Made by a program: the position numbers and the translations under genes. From Ryuthela nishihirai (Eukaryota > Arthropoda > Arachnida > Araneae > Heptathelidae), in contig JAWZYU010000028.1 of NCBI GenBank assembly GCA_038380435.1, positions 40,731,095 to 40,795,094 of the forward strand: a stretch of DNA of 64,000 bases, in the 5' to 3' direction. Below the pieces are notes generated by a model that did no database searches, was not told the DNA's origin, and saw only the letters and a list, made by a program, of their open reading frames with translations. Of the stretch, positions 11,413 to 21,518 are shown one piece after another. The first letter of the stretch is position 1. Each line of letters begins with the position of its first letter.

Positions 11413-11947
11413 TGTTTAACATAATATGACGCTGTTAAATTCGTCAGCTTCGACAACTTTTAAATTCGAAAAGGGGTTATTATCGAAAAACAAAAAATTG
11501 TCTTCTAAATATCAAACTTTTCTCCATTAAAATATTTTCAATCTTCTAGAATTACGAAATCTTGAATTTAATTCCCCAACCAGGAAAACTCGTATATTCT
11601 CAACCCAACATACACTACGCTGGATCTAGGGCAGAATCCCCCCCCCCCCCACCTTTAAAAATGCTGGTAAGGATAATAGAAGCTAAGCTCTTCTTTTTCT
11701 TTTTTACCGCTCATTTGAGCCTCCCCCCCCCCCCACAATTTTTTTCTAGATCCGAGCCTGAACATACCTAACTGAAATTTGAAAGCACAAACCAAGAAGT
11801 AGAATGACAATACAAAAATAAAAAGCAAACTTACTGTATAACTTTAAGAATCCTTGAAGATGAGGCAAAATATCTACTTCTCTGTTCACGGAATAATCCA
11901 CTCATCACAGAGATTCCACCGCCGTTTCATTTCTCTTCATCCTACAG
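11413..11947. other. Unique AT-rich stretch
   Basis: Two C-rich tracts (C11 near 11639, C11 near 11725) are followed by tttttctagatc-like sequence. No gene is recognised. Confidence 0.4.
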
Positions 11948-12048
11948 GAAGGAATCTCCCTGAAAGCGGGCAGCTTACCTCTTCACGATGTCCGTGCAGT
12001 GCAGCTGATTCGTTCTGTTGATCCGCTGCACTGACTTCTTAGCTTCAG
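11948..12048 (+). other. Possible non-coding exon
   Basis: A pyrimidine-rich tract ending in cctacag (11941-11947) resembles a 3' splice site. cttcag followed by gtgagt at 12049 matches a 5' splice site, bounding 101 bp of GC-richer DNA. All three forward frames contain stops, so it would be untranslated. A competing donor-like gaagaggtaagc lies on the minus strand near 11978. This is motif evidence only; chance is possible. Confidence 0.2.
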
Positions 12049-12278
12049 GTGAGTCTGCCAGCTGAATCGAGGTTAAGGGAACCAGCAGGTCAGAGGCGGA
12101 ACCTCACAATCGGCCTCCCCGCAGGGGGCACTCTTCTATTCGCACGGTGTTTAGTGCGAAGACACGCGACAAGACGGATTTGCTTTGAATCTCTCTCTGC
12201 TCTTGTAGTTTCTACTGTTAGTTTGCAAAAAGTGGAAGAAGAAATATTGATTTTTTTTAATCATTGGGAGGTAGATGC

Positions 12279-12834
12279 TTGGGTTGGGTTATTTTACCTC
12301 TGAGCGGCACTTTTTTTGCACACCATGGCTAAATGGCCAGGTCACAAGGACCCCGAAGGCTCAGAGAAGGTTGGGGGTGGGGACCCACTGGAACAGCTGT
12401 TGGGAGACAGATGGTAGCCTCCCGTCAAGGCCATCCAGCGTGTTCTTTAACGTTGGGTTGTTTTACCTCTGAGCGGCACTTTTTTGCACACCATGGGCTA
12501 AATGGCCAGGTCACATGGACCCCGAAGGCTCAGAGAAGGTTGGGGGAGGGGACCCACTGGAACAGCTGTTGGGAGACAGATGGTAGCCTCCCGTCAAGGC
12601 CATCCAGCGTGTTCTTTAACGTGCACAGGATATGGCTCTCCCGCACACGGGACCACGGCTTAACGTCCCATCCGAGGGACGGCGGCCTTTCCAAGCCCAT
12701 CGGTGTCCCCTACTGACCGTGGGCAGGGCGGGGAATTTTGCGGAGATAAATCTCAACGCTGACACAGCTGGGACTCGAACCTGGAAACTACAGATTACGA
12801 GCCTGGCGCGCTACCGACTGAGCCACCGCCGCCC
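12279..12834 (-). mobile_element. SINE-A copy with duplicated 3' module
   Basis: The reverse copy has its 3' ~172 bp present twice (12281-12452 and again from 12453), joined as ttctttaacgttgggttg. The head with A and B boxes follows at 12760-12834. The whole composite is flanked by a single target duplication, gggaggtagatgc (12266-12278 and 12835-12847), so the dimer was either inserted as a unit or duplicated later. Confidence 0.95.
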
Positions 12835-12861
12835 GGGAGGTAGATGCACTTCATGACTAAG

Positions 12862-12966
12862 GAAATCAGTTGTTTTACTGAGATGCACTCTTTTTTTATT
12901 TTTCTTGCTGCTTTAATAACATCAACTGTCAGGCCACAAGGATCCCAGAGCTTGGAGACCGTTTCG
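12862..12966 (-). mobile_element. SINE-A 3' fragment, very diverged
   Basis: Faint reverse SINE-A 3' sequence is seen: gttgttttactgagatgcac, aactgtcaggccacaaggat and cccagagcttggaga. It is heavily mutated. Confidence 0.45.
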
Positions 12967-12995
12967 GATGTAAGAGAAGTGCATATTTAAAAAGG

Positions 12996-13334
12996 AGTGG
13001 GGACATAGTGTAGGGGATTTGGTAGCGCGCCAGGCTCATAATCTGCAGTTTGAGGTTCGAGTCCCAACTGTGCTAGAGTTGAGATTTACTTTCGCTAACC
13101 GGGTTTTTTGTCAGAAAGGGGACACCGATGGGCTTGATAAAGGCCACCGTCCATCGGATGGGACATTAACCCGTGGTACCTTGTGCAGTAGAGCGTGCAT
13201 TAAAGAACCCGTTGGATGGCCTTAACGGGAGGCTAACACTTGTCTAGTGGGTTGCCTTCTCTAAGCCATTGGGGATCCTTGTGACCTGGCCATATAGACC
13301 ATTGTGTGTAAAAGTGCCACTCAGAGGTAAAAGA
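12996..13334 (+). mobile_element. SINE-A copy, old subfamily
   Basis: This diverged forward copy has ggtagcgcgccaggctcata, B box ggttcgagtcc, gttgagatttact, cgatgggcttgataaaggcc, gaacccgttggatggcctta and a tail ctcagaggtaaaa. It retains the cataatctg anticodon-arm reading expected of tRNA-Met. The A-box side is damaged. Confidence 0.85.
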
Positions 13335-13401
13335 GCACAACCTTAATTAAAAACATTCAGCCAGTGGTGTAGAAATTCACAACGTTTGGCAGATCTGGAT
13401 T

Positions 13402-13500
13402 AGGTTGTTTGGTCTCTGAGCTGCACCTTTTACACACACTGGGCTAAATGGCCAGGTCACAAAGACCCCAGGGGTCCGAAGGAGTCCTCCTTTCTCAGCA
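13402..13500 (-). mobile_element. SINE-A 3' fragment
   Basis: The reverse 3' module (ctctgagctgcacc, actgggctaaatggccaggt) breaks off before the next SINE-B. It may be the same original insertion as the head piece at 13677-13779. Confidence 0.65.
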
Positions 13501-13530
13501 AGGGCAAGGTGGGTGTTATATAAAAAATTT

Positions 13531-13676
13531 CCTCAAGCAGCTGCTTGCCACAGAGGTCTGTCTGTGAGGAAGGGGAGACCTCAGCAGAAAAACAATACAA
13601 ACGTCCATGCCTTACCAGGGACTCGAACCCAAGTCGCTTCGATGAGCAACCATGTGCGCTAACCACTCGGCCGCGG
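13531..13676 (-). mobile_element. SINE-B copy, internally deleted
   Basis: This reverse SINE-B runs from cctcaagcagctgcttgcca to ctaaccactcggccgcggg. About 40 bp between cagaggtctg and gagacctcagc are replaced by tctgtgaggaaggg, a variant shared with the copy at the window start. The pair may define a second SINE-B subtype. Confidence 0.85.
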
Positions 13677-13779
13677 GAAGCTTTAGCGAAGATAAATCTC
13701 AACTCTGGCACAGTTGGGACTCGAAGTGAAAACTGCAGATTAGGAATCCAGCGCGCCACCGACTGAATTAATCTGCCCC
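13677..13779 (-). mobile_element. SINE-A head fragment
   Basis: Reverse SINE-A head and proximal body: gcgaagataaatctcaactc, gttgggactcgaa, ccagcgcgccaccgactgaa. With the fragment at 13402-13500 it brackets the SINE-B, suggesting SINE-B landed in a SINE-A. Confidence 0.7.
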
Positions 13780-13819
13780 CCCCCCCCAATTTGGTATAGA
13801 ATTTATGTTTTGGAGGAAT

Positions 13820-14511
13820 CAAAAATGGGACTTGATATTTGGTAGTCTAAATGTGGAACTTGATATTTGAAGGAGGCTTCGAGGTGTGGGGGGGAGGGTA
13901 AAAACTGAGACATAATGCGACTTGATATTTGGAGGGGATCAATAATAAAACTTAGCAATTTGGATTAATTTACAATTTTTTATTTTTTTTTTCACCTTCT
14001 CTCCCCGGGCAATTTCTGTGATTGAAGAATTCTTTAACTGTTACATGAGGTGTTTCAAAATTAATATTTAAAAAATCGTACGTAATATTAATGTTTAATA
14101 GGATAATAGAAGTATTTATTTATGCTAGTATTACCAACACATGAAGTTACATTTTAAAAATTTAATTAGTATTGCAATTTGCATATTGAAATTATGTTAA
14201 ATTGAATAATGATTAAAAAAAAATCAAATATTTGAAAAGATACGATGTTTTCATTTATCTTTCAGTGGAATTATGAGACTGTTGAATCCCTCATTCACCA
14301 TTCTTCTAATCCAAACGTGGAGTAAGGGCTCCGCCTGCGAATCCCCCATTCTCATGCAATTGTTTCAATGGGTTCTTTAATCCAGTAGTTTAAAAGCTCG
14401 TGGAAGACCTTTATTTCTGAAGATACCTATACTTATTGCTCTTTGCTACTAAGAAAATATCTGTACTCAGCTACGACTGATGCTTTTTTATTAAAATTTT
14501 TGAACCTGCTG
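13820..14511. other. Unique stretch with short degenerate repeat
   Basis: The phrase gggacttgatatttgg recurs three times with changes (13827, 13856, 13918), forming a small decayed repeat. The remainder is AT-rich and shows no gene. Confidence 0.45.
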
Positions 14512-14523
14512 CTCTTTTTCATG

Positions 14524-14911
14524 GGACGGGGGTGGCTCAGTCGGTAGCGCGCCAGGCTCGTAATCTGTAGTTCCCAGGTTCGAGTCCCAGCTGGGTCAGC
14601 GTTGAGATTTATCTCCGCAAAATTCCCCGCCCCGCCCACGGTCAGTAGGGACACCGATGGGCTTGGAAAGGCCGCCGTCCGTCGGATGGGACGTTAAGCC
14701 GTTGCTCCGTGTGCGGGAGAGCCATACCCTGTGTACGTTAAAGAACACGCTGGAATGCCTTGACGGGAGGCTACCATCTGTCTCCCAACAGCTGTTCCAG
14801 TGGGTCTCCTCCCCCAACCTTCTCTGAGCCTACGGGGTCCATGTGACCTGGCCGTTTAGCCCATGGTGTGCAAAAAAAAGTGCCGCTCAGAGGTAAAAGA
14901 ACCCAACCCAA
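14524..14911 (+). mobile_element. SINE-A copy, full length
   Basis: This is a young-subfamily copy. A box tggctcagtcgg, B box ggttcgagtcc and tail ggtaaaagaacccaaccc are all present. A short ctctttttc duplication flanks it. Confidence 0.95.
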
Positions 14912-15035
14912 CTCTTTTTCTTTCTCTTAAAATTTCTTTTCCCTCCCTGAGAATCTCTGAGCTTTTTGAAACCTTTGAATCTTTTACTCGTTATGTTTGA
15001 GAATATCTGTACTTAGTGCTTTTTATATTTGACCG

Positions 15036-15232
15036 TTCGGGTGGCCGGTGGTGGTTAGCAAGCTTGGTTACTGATCAAAGGAAGCTGGGTTCGAGTCCCG
15101 GATAAGGTATGGATGTTTCTTTCTTTGTGTCTTCTTTCTGCTGAGGTCTCGTTTTCTTCACAGATTTCCTCTGACGTATTAAACTGTCAAATTCAAGTCT
15201 GATCTTTCTGAGAAGCATCTGCTTGAGGAGTA
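15036..15232 (+). mobile_element. SINE-B copy, diverged
   Basis: The head reads gtggccggtggtggttagca with B box ggttcgagtcc, then aaggtatggatgtttcttt, ttctgctgaggtctcgtttt and gaagcatctgcttgaggag. Indels are numerous, so it is old. Confidence 0.8.
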
Positions 15233-15279
15233 ATTTGTTTTCATTATCCACTGCTCGACATTGAAATTGCCGTAACCAG

Positions 15280-15668
15280 TTGGGTTGGGTTGTTTTACCT
15301 CTGAGCGGCACTTTTTTGCACACCATGGGCTAAAAGGCCAGGGCACATGGACCCCAAAGGCTCAGAGAAGGTTGGGGGAGGGGACCTACTGGAACAACTG
15401 TTGGGAGACAGATGGTAGCCTCCGTCAAGGCCATCTAGCGTGTTCTTTAACGTGCACAGGGTATAGCTCTCCTGCACACGGAGCCACGGCTTAACGTCCC
15501 ATCCGACGGACGGTAGCCTTTCCAAGCCCATCGGTGTCCCCTACTGACAGTGGGCAGGGCGGGGAATTTTGCGGAGATAAATCTCAACACTGACCCAGCT
15601 GGGACTCGAACCTGGGAACTACAAATTACGAGCCTGGCGCGCTACCGACTGAGCCACCCCCGGTCCCC
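15280..15668 (-). mobile_element. SINE-A copy, full length
   Basis: This is a reverse young copy with target duplication gccgtaaccag at 15269-15279 and 15669-15679. Confidence 0.95.
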
Positions 15669-15908
15669 GCCGTAACCAGAAGGAATAGACGGAACTTTCT
15701 GAAACTCATGACAGACACAGAACGATCAGATGGGTGTGGATGATATCGTTTACAGCTAAAATTCAATGAATTCAACTGAACGTAAGAAAAATTCTCCAAC
15801 GGTATATAGTAAAGTGTATGTCCTTATTGATTAAAATTATATTACACAGTGAAACTGCTCTGGTTTCAGTACTTCATGCAATAATTATTTTATGAGTTCC
15901 TTTTAGTG

Positions 15909-16298
15909 AGGGGCGGGGGTGGCTCAATCGGTAGCGCGCAAGGCTCATAATCTGTAGTTCCTAGGTTCGAGTCCAGCTGGGTCAGCGTTGAGATTTATCT
16001 GCGCAAAACTCCCCGCCCTGCCCGCGGTCAATAGGGGACACCGATGGGCTTGGAAAGGCCGCCGTCCGTCGGATGGGACGTTAAGCCGTGGCCCCGTGTG
16101 TGGGAGAGCCATACCCTGTGCACGTTAAAGAACACGCTGGATGGCCCTTGACGGGAGGCTACCATCTGTCTCCCAACAGCTGTTCCAGTGGGTCTCCTCT
16201 CCCCACCTTCTCTGAGCCTTCGGGGTCCATGTGACCTGGCCATTTAGCCCATGGTGTGCAAAAAAAGTGCCGCTCAGAGGTAAAACAATCCAATTCAA
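15909..16298 (+). mobile_element. SINE-A copy, full length
   Basis: This is a forward copy with the head reading caaggctcataatctg, that is CAT in the anticodon position. The target duplication tccttttagtg lies at 15898-15908 and 16299-16309. Confidence 0.95.
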
Positions 16299-16375
16299 TC
16301 CTTTTAGTGCTCTTTTAAAATATATTCTTCCACAATATGGGTAATAATGTGACTTTTTATTTGCCTCTAATATGT

Positions 16376-16777
16376 TGAAGTCCCCAAGTTTGAGTCCCAC
16401 CTGTGCAACGTTGATATTTATCACAGCTTAACCCCTACCATGCCCTCAGTGAGAAAGGGGACGCCGATGGGCTTGAAAAGACCTTCGTCCGTCGGATGAG
16501 GTGTTAAGGCGTGGCCCCGTGTTCAGCAGAATCATACACTATGCACTTTAAAGAACACGCTGGATGGTCTTGACGGGAGTACCATCTATCTCCTAACAGT
16601 TACCCAGTAGATCTTTCATTGAGTCCTTGGAATCTTTGATCCAATTTTGGTCATCCAATAGAATGTGGATGACCAAAATTATTATGGAGAGAATCCAAAT
16701 CATCGATCTTGTATTCTCGATCTGTAATTCTCGATTTATCCCATTGTGGGGAAAAAAGTGCCGTTCAGCGGTTAGTT
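16376..16777 (+). mobile_element. SINE-A copy, old, with internal insertion
   Basis: The forward old-subfamily copy lacks the A box and begins near ccccaagtttgagtcccacc. Body and 3' module reach gtccttgg at about 16630. Normal SINE sequence then resumes as cccattgtggggaaaaaagt at about 16741. The intervening ~100 bp is foreign (next entry). Confidence 0.85.
16643..16737. repeat. Copied insert with snap-back hairpin
   Basis: 16666-16737 (72 bp) is identical to 18276-18347 in the repeat tract 1.6 kb downstream. Its first 15 bp (tggatgaccaaaatt) are preceded, after 8 bases, by their exact reverse complement (aattttggtcatcca, 16643-16657). The insert sits in the 3' module of a SINE-A. Confidence 0.95.
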
Positions 16778-17136
16778 GTTTTGGGTTGCTTTACCTCTGA
16801 GCCTAACAAGAACCCCGAGGGCTCAGAGAAAGTAGGGGAAGTGAACCCACTAAGCAGTTGTTAGGAGACTGATGGTAGCCTCCCGTCAACGCCATCCAGC
16901 ATATTATTTAACGTGCACAGGCTATGACTCTCCCGCACAGGGGACCACGGCTTAAAGTCCCATCCGACAGACGGCGACCATTCCAAACCCATCAGTATCC
17001 TCAACTGACCGAGGGTAGGGTGGGGAGGTTTGAGGATATAATTCTGAATACTGGCCCAGGGGGGGGGGGGGGCTCGAACTTGAGAACTGCGGATTACTAG
17101 CCTAGGGCGCTACCGTCTGAGCCCTCTACCCCCGCT
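16778..17136 (-). mobile_element. SINE-A copy, old
   Basis: The reverse diverged copy runs from gttgttttgggttgctttac to the head complement gagccctctacccccgc. The gcacttttttgcacaccatg block is deleted after ctctgagc. A G12 tract replaces part of the B-box side near 17060. Confidence 0.85.
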
Positions 17137-17585
17137 GAAGTCAGAGGTCTGATAATTTGGCGGAACATAGTCTCAATTACTCTTGTGCATAAGATCCTAA
17201 TGAACCAATCGGATATGAGCATCTATAACAAAAAATTATGCAAAATGAAGTGCAAAAACAAATGAAACAAGTCACTCTCTACATATTTAAAAAATAATTA
17301 CCCTTATGAGAAGTGTATTATTTGGATTTGGATTCTTGTTATGAGCTCATTCTGAGTAGTTGTCAAACGAACTTCAGTCTATTTGACAGTCAGAATGAGT
17401 GTCTGCGAGGATACAAGATCAGTAGCACACAAACGAGTCAAACAAGTGGGTTAGGGTTGCTAAGAGCAAGTTGATGTGGATCGTAACCGGAAGTGATGGG
17501 GATGAGGATGGAGGCCAGAGAGAAGAGAGAGACAGACCGGTCTGTGGCCAAAGGACGTGAAACAACGCGGTCACGCTAGGAGACC
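17137..17585. other. Unique stretch
   Basis: No shared repeat is seen. Composition becomes GC-richer from about 17440 (gagaagagagagacagaccg). No gene is recognised. Confidence 0.4.
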
Positions 17586-17876
17586 GTGAGCTCCGAGGAG
17601 GGTGGAACTGGTTTGGATGCAGATGCTGTCGAAAGGGTCATAGGGAGAAAAAGAAAAAGACGAGATGGTCAATTAGAGGCAGTTACATCCAGATTTAGGC
17701 CGCTTTTTATCTGCAAACAATCAGCTTTTCCTTTTTCTTGCGAAAAAAGAGCAGCTTTCAGAGCCATGCAGCGAAGCTCTGCTGGAAGATGGCGTTCAGT
17801 CGAGAGGGTTTTGGAGGATGATCATCGGACAGGGTTACGAGAGATCCGAAATGGTTTCGATGATGACCCGAGGTAA
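17586..17876 (+). other. Open frame of 96 codons, unrecognised
   Basis: An ATG-initiated frame encodes a charged product with a basic stretch (GRKRKRRDG, residues about 20-28) and an arginine-rich C-terminal third. It ends at a stop in cccgaggtaaatct, which also resembles a splice donor. I recognise no domain. It sits just upstream of a degenerate repeat tract whose gatgatttcgatg phrase already appears in its last codons, so the 3' end may be repeat-derived. It could be a first exon or chance. Confidence 0.15.
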
Positions 17877-18790
17877 ATCTGATAACTATTCAGGGTGGTT
17901 ACGATGGATATGTGATAATATTATTTTGATGGTTATCACCAGATGTTTGTTAGTCAGTCCTGATGATTTCGATAGTGTTCACGTTATAGATTTGATGGTG
18001 TCTCGAAATGAGTTTGGATGAATTGTAAGATGATTTGGATGGTGTCCAAGATGACTGTTTCCGAGAAGAGTTTGAACGAATTTTGAGATGATTTCGATTT
18101 TATCTAGGATGGACTTGATGTGCTCCAAGATGAATTTAGATCAATTGCGAGATATTGTGGATGATTCAGGATGACCTACATTGGTTCCGAGATTAGTTCG
18201 AATAAATTGTGAGGTGATTTGGATTCTCTCCATGATGATTTGGATTCTCTCCATGATTGATTTTTGGAAGGAATTTGGATGACCAAAATTATTATGGAGA
18301 GAATCCAAATCATCGATCTTGTATTCTCGATCTGTAATTCTCGATTTGTAAATCTCGATCTTGTATCCGATATGATTTGCATAGAGTTGAGGATGACTTT
18401 GATCTATTCTAGGGTGAGTTTGGATGAATGTGAGATGGGTTTGATGGAGTTCATGATGACTTTGGTTCTGAGAAGAGTTTGGATGAATTGTGAGATGATT
18501 TCGATAAGTTAAAGATGGCCTTGGTTCCGAGATGAGTTTGGATAAATTGTGGGATTATTTTGATGGTGTTCAGCATGACTGTTTCTATTTGGGTTTGGAT
18601 GAATCGTGAGATGTTTGGACATGAGGTGTTTGGTTGAGGATGACTTTGATTGATTCCGAAAGGAATTTGGATCAATTTTGAGATGATTTCAATAGTGAGT
18701 TTGACTGTAATTCAAAATGTGTTTGTGTCCCGAAATTATTTAGATGTAGGAGGTCAGAAATGATTTTGATGATGATCATAAATGATTATG
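17877..18790 (+). repeat. Degenerate ~59-bp repeat tract
   Basis: The phrase ttggatgaattgtgagatga recurs with changes near 18017, 18075, 18137, 18200, 18423, 18481, 18539, 18596 and 18670, giving a spacing of about 57-63 bp. Other shared phrases are gttccgagatgagtttgg and gtgttcaagatgac. It has decayed enough that alternating open frames appear on both strands; these are not genes. Confidence 0.85.
18233..18314. repeat. Inverted repeat within the 59-bp tract
   Basis: gatgatttggattctctcca (18233 onward) is complemented by tggagagaatccaaatcatc ending at 18314, giving arms of about 21 bp. The right arm begins the 72-bp block that is also found at 16666-16737. Confidence 0.85.
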
Positions 18791-19059
18791 TGTGGGAGTT
18801 TGTGAACTTAGTACTACCGTTGCTATTAAAAAAAGGTGGGGATTAGAAAAGATTTTCATCGAGGTCTTACTACTGAGATTCCCAAACTTCATTTTATTGT
18901 GAATCCGTTAATCTAAGAAGAAGTTTCTCCATTCATTCTAATTTTACATTTATATGTTGAACCATTTCAATAATTCATTGTAATATTTAGCAATGGAGAA
19001 ACTAGGATGGCTTATTATCTGTGTATTTCTTTATTGATTTTGATCGAAAACTCCCAAAT
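18791..19059. other. Unique AT-rich stretch
   Basis: No gene or shared repeat is seen. Confidence 0.4.
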
Positions 19060-19218
19060 TCAAGTTTCCATTGTATTTGCATTGAGGTTTTCTCCACTAA
19101 CCCTCATATTGCTCTCAGTGAGAAAGGGGACACCAGTGGGCTTCAAAAATCTACTGTGAGCCATTAAGTTGTGGAGAGAGAACTATACACTGTTATAAGT
19201 ATAACCATACACTGTATT
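19060..19218 (+). mobile_element. SINE-A fragment, old, left part
   Basis: Diverged forward body: ctcagtgagaaaggggacac, agtgggcttcaaaaatc and tatacactgt. It resumes at 19633 after the younger SINE-A at 19232-19619, so that copy inserted into it. Confidence 0.6.
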
Positions 19219-19231
19219 AAGTTGTAGAGAG

Positions 19232-19619
19232 TTGGGTTGGGTTGTTTTACCTCTGAGCGGCACTTTTTTTGCACACCATGGGCTAAATGGCCAGGTCACA
19301 TGGACCCCGAAGGCTCAGAGAAGGTTGGGGGAGGGGACCCACTGGAACAGCTGTTGGGAGACAGATGGTAGCCTCCCGTCAAGGCCATCCAGCGTGTTCT
19401 TTAACGTGCACAGGGTATGGCTCTCCCGCACACGGGCCACGGCTTAACGTCCCATCCGACGGACGGCGGCCTTTCCAAGCCCATCGGTGTCCCCTACTGA
19501 CCGTGGGCAGGGTGGGGAAATTTTGCGGAGATAAATCTCAACGCTGACCCAGCTGGGACTCGAACCTGGGAACTACAGATTACGAGCCTGGCGCGCTACC
19601 GGCTGACCACCCCCGCCCC
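19232..19619 (-). mobile_element. SINE-A copy, full length, nested
   Basis: This is a reverse young copy with target duplication aagttgtagagag at 19219-19231 and 19620-19632. Flanks on both sides are parts of an older forward SINE-A. Confidence 0.95.
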
Positions 19620-19632
19620 AAGTTGTAGAGAG

Positions 19633-19800
19633 AGAACCATACTCCATGTGCAGAAGAACCATACACTGTTTGGCTTCCTGATAGCTGTTCAGTGAGTCTC
19701 CTGTCCTAACCAATTCTGAGCCCTTGGGGGTCCTTGTGACTTGGTCATTTAGCTCATTGGATACACAAAAATTCCTCTTAGTGGTATAACAACCCAACCA
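19633..19800 (+). mobile_element. SINE-A fragment, old, right part
   Basis: Forward 3' module: tgatagctgttcagtgagtc, tgagcccttgggggtccttg, gacttggtcatttagctcat and ggtataacaacccaacc. It continues the fragment at 19060-19218. Confidence 0.8.
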
Positions 19801-20124
19801 ATTCCTTTGCAAGACATCTAATGTAAATGGTGCTTCATATAGTCTCTCTATCGATTCAAGCACTAAGTTCACAGAAATTGATAAGTAGCCTCAGATTCCA
19901 GTTGCATATTTCACTCTTTTTTTCCAGACGGAGAATGGCAAATAAGAAATTGAAAATCAGGTATAAGTTATTGACCTTTTGTCAGATTAAATTCGAATAT
20001 CGATTTTATAACAAGAGCAGATGCAGTTAGAATTTTATTGAATTGATAGAACCTTCTGTTAAAGTCCATTTCGGTAAAAATATTAATCCTTTCCTATATG
20101 TCTGAAATTAGTCAACTTCTGCAC
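19801..20124. other. Unique stretch before Tc1-A
   Basis: AT-rich, with no recognised gene or repeat. Confidence 0.4.
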
Positions 20125-20151
20125 ACTGAGATGCCAGTTTATTAGGTATAC

Positions 20152-20239
20152 CCACCCAGTAACGTGTTGTGCTTCCTTTCGCCTTCAAAACAGCCTGAAT
20201 TCGCCGGGGCATGGAACTTACAAGATGCTGGATGCGTTG
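20152..20239 (-). pseudogene. Tc1-like transposase, C-terminal piece
   Basis: The reverse strand reads HLVSSMPRRIQAVLKAKG then STTRYW, the usual Tc1 C-terminus, and runs on into the inverted repeat. It is separated from the rest of the gene by the SINE-A at 20240-20645 (target duplication gctggatgcgttg), and the frame continues after removing that insert. Confidence 0.85.
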
Positions 20240-20645
20240 GGATGGGTTTTTTGCTCACCATGGGCAAAAAAGTACCTCTGAGAGGCACTTTTTTGCACAC
20301 CATGGGCTAAATGGCCAGGTCACATGGACCCCGAAGGCTCAGAGAAGGTTGGGGGAGGGGACCCACTGGAACAGCTGTTGGGAGACAGATGGTAGCCTCC
20401 CGTCAAAGCCATCCAGCGTGTTCTTTATCGTGCACAGGGTATGGTTCTCCCGCACACGGGGCCACGGCTTAACGTCTCATCCGACGGACGGCGGCCTTTC
20501 CAAGCCCATCGGTGTCCCCTACTGACCGTGGGCAGGGCGGGGAATTTTTGCGGAGATAAATCTCAACGCTGACCCAGCTGGGACTCGAACCTGGGAACTA
20601 CAGATTACGAGCCTGGCGCGCTACCGACTGAGCCACCCCCGCCCC
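20240..20645 (-). mobile_element. SINE-A copy in Tc1-A
   Basis: The reverse copy has an extra duplicated tip: gctcaccatgggcaaaaaag precedes the normal acctctgagaggcac. The target duplication gctggatgcgttg lies at 20227-20239 and 20646-20658. Confidence 0.95.
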
Positions 20646-21470
20646 GCTGGATGCGTTGTGCAGGAATGTTGTACCATAGGGAAATGAACGTATCACGCAG
20701 TTGCTGCAAATTGGGTGGCGGCACAGTCTCGCTGCGAACAGCCGTTACCACTTCATTCCAAAGACGCTCGACAGGGTTTAGATCTGGGAGCTGTGCAGAC
20801 CAATGAAGCGAGAAAAACTCGTCGGCATGTTCCTGAAACCACGCGGTGATGACACGTGCCTCGTGAGCAGATGCATTATCATGCTGAACGTGTCCATCCG
20901 AGTGAGGAATTAACTGTAGCCATGAAGAGATGAACTTGGTAAGCAACTATGTTGAAATACGCCAGGGCACTCAGATTTCTTTCGATTGATATCAGCGGGC
21001 CTAATGTGTGCCAGGAAAACATTCCCCACACCGCCACCACCGGTCTGTACTGTTGACATCAGACAAGATGGCTCCATGACCTCATGTTGCTTGCGCCAAA
21101 TTCTAATCCTTTGATCAGCATGATGCAAAAGGAACCTTGATTCGTCCTACCAGGCTACCTCTTTCCAGTCCACAACGGTCCAGTGTTGATGCCACTGAAC
21201 CCACTGGAGACCCTGTTTCATTTTCTTTGCTGGCATTACCACTCGACATGGCCGGCGGCTGTTGTAGCCCATTCATGAGAAGTTCTGATACCTGGTGCAT
21301 TTGGAGATGACCTTCTACACACCAACGTTTAATTCTGCTGTGATTTGTCGGTCCATCTGTTCGCTTGCACAATTCTCTCCAATCTCGTTTGACCTCTCTG
21401 ATCCACAATCTGTTTTCGTCCACAGGATCGCCGATCACTGGTAGTTGTTTCCTACTCGCATCATTCTCTG
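20646..21470 (-). pseudogene. Tc1-like DDE transposase remnant
   Basis: This cut-and-paste transposase remnant has DDE motifs in order on the reverse strand. DESRF (near 21149) carries the first Asp and is preceded by an in-frame stop. IWRKQHEVMEPSC and TVQTGGGG follow, then HDNASAH (near 20895) with the second Asp, then PDLNPVERLW (near 20775) with the Glu. At least one frameshift separates the GGGG block from HDNASAH. The catalytic triad residues are still readable but the frame is broken and the N-terminal HTH half is not recognisable. It is a dead gene. Confidence 0.85.
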
Positions 21471-21518
21471 TAAACCCTTGAAATGATTGTGCGTAAAAAG
21501 TCTAGGAGAACGGCCCTT

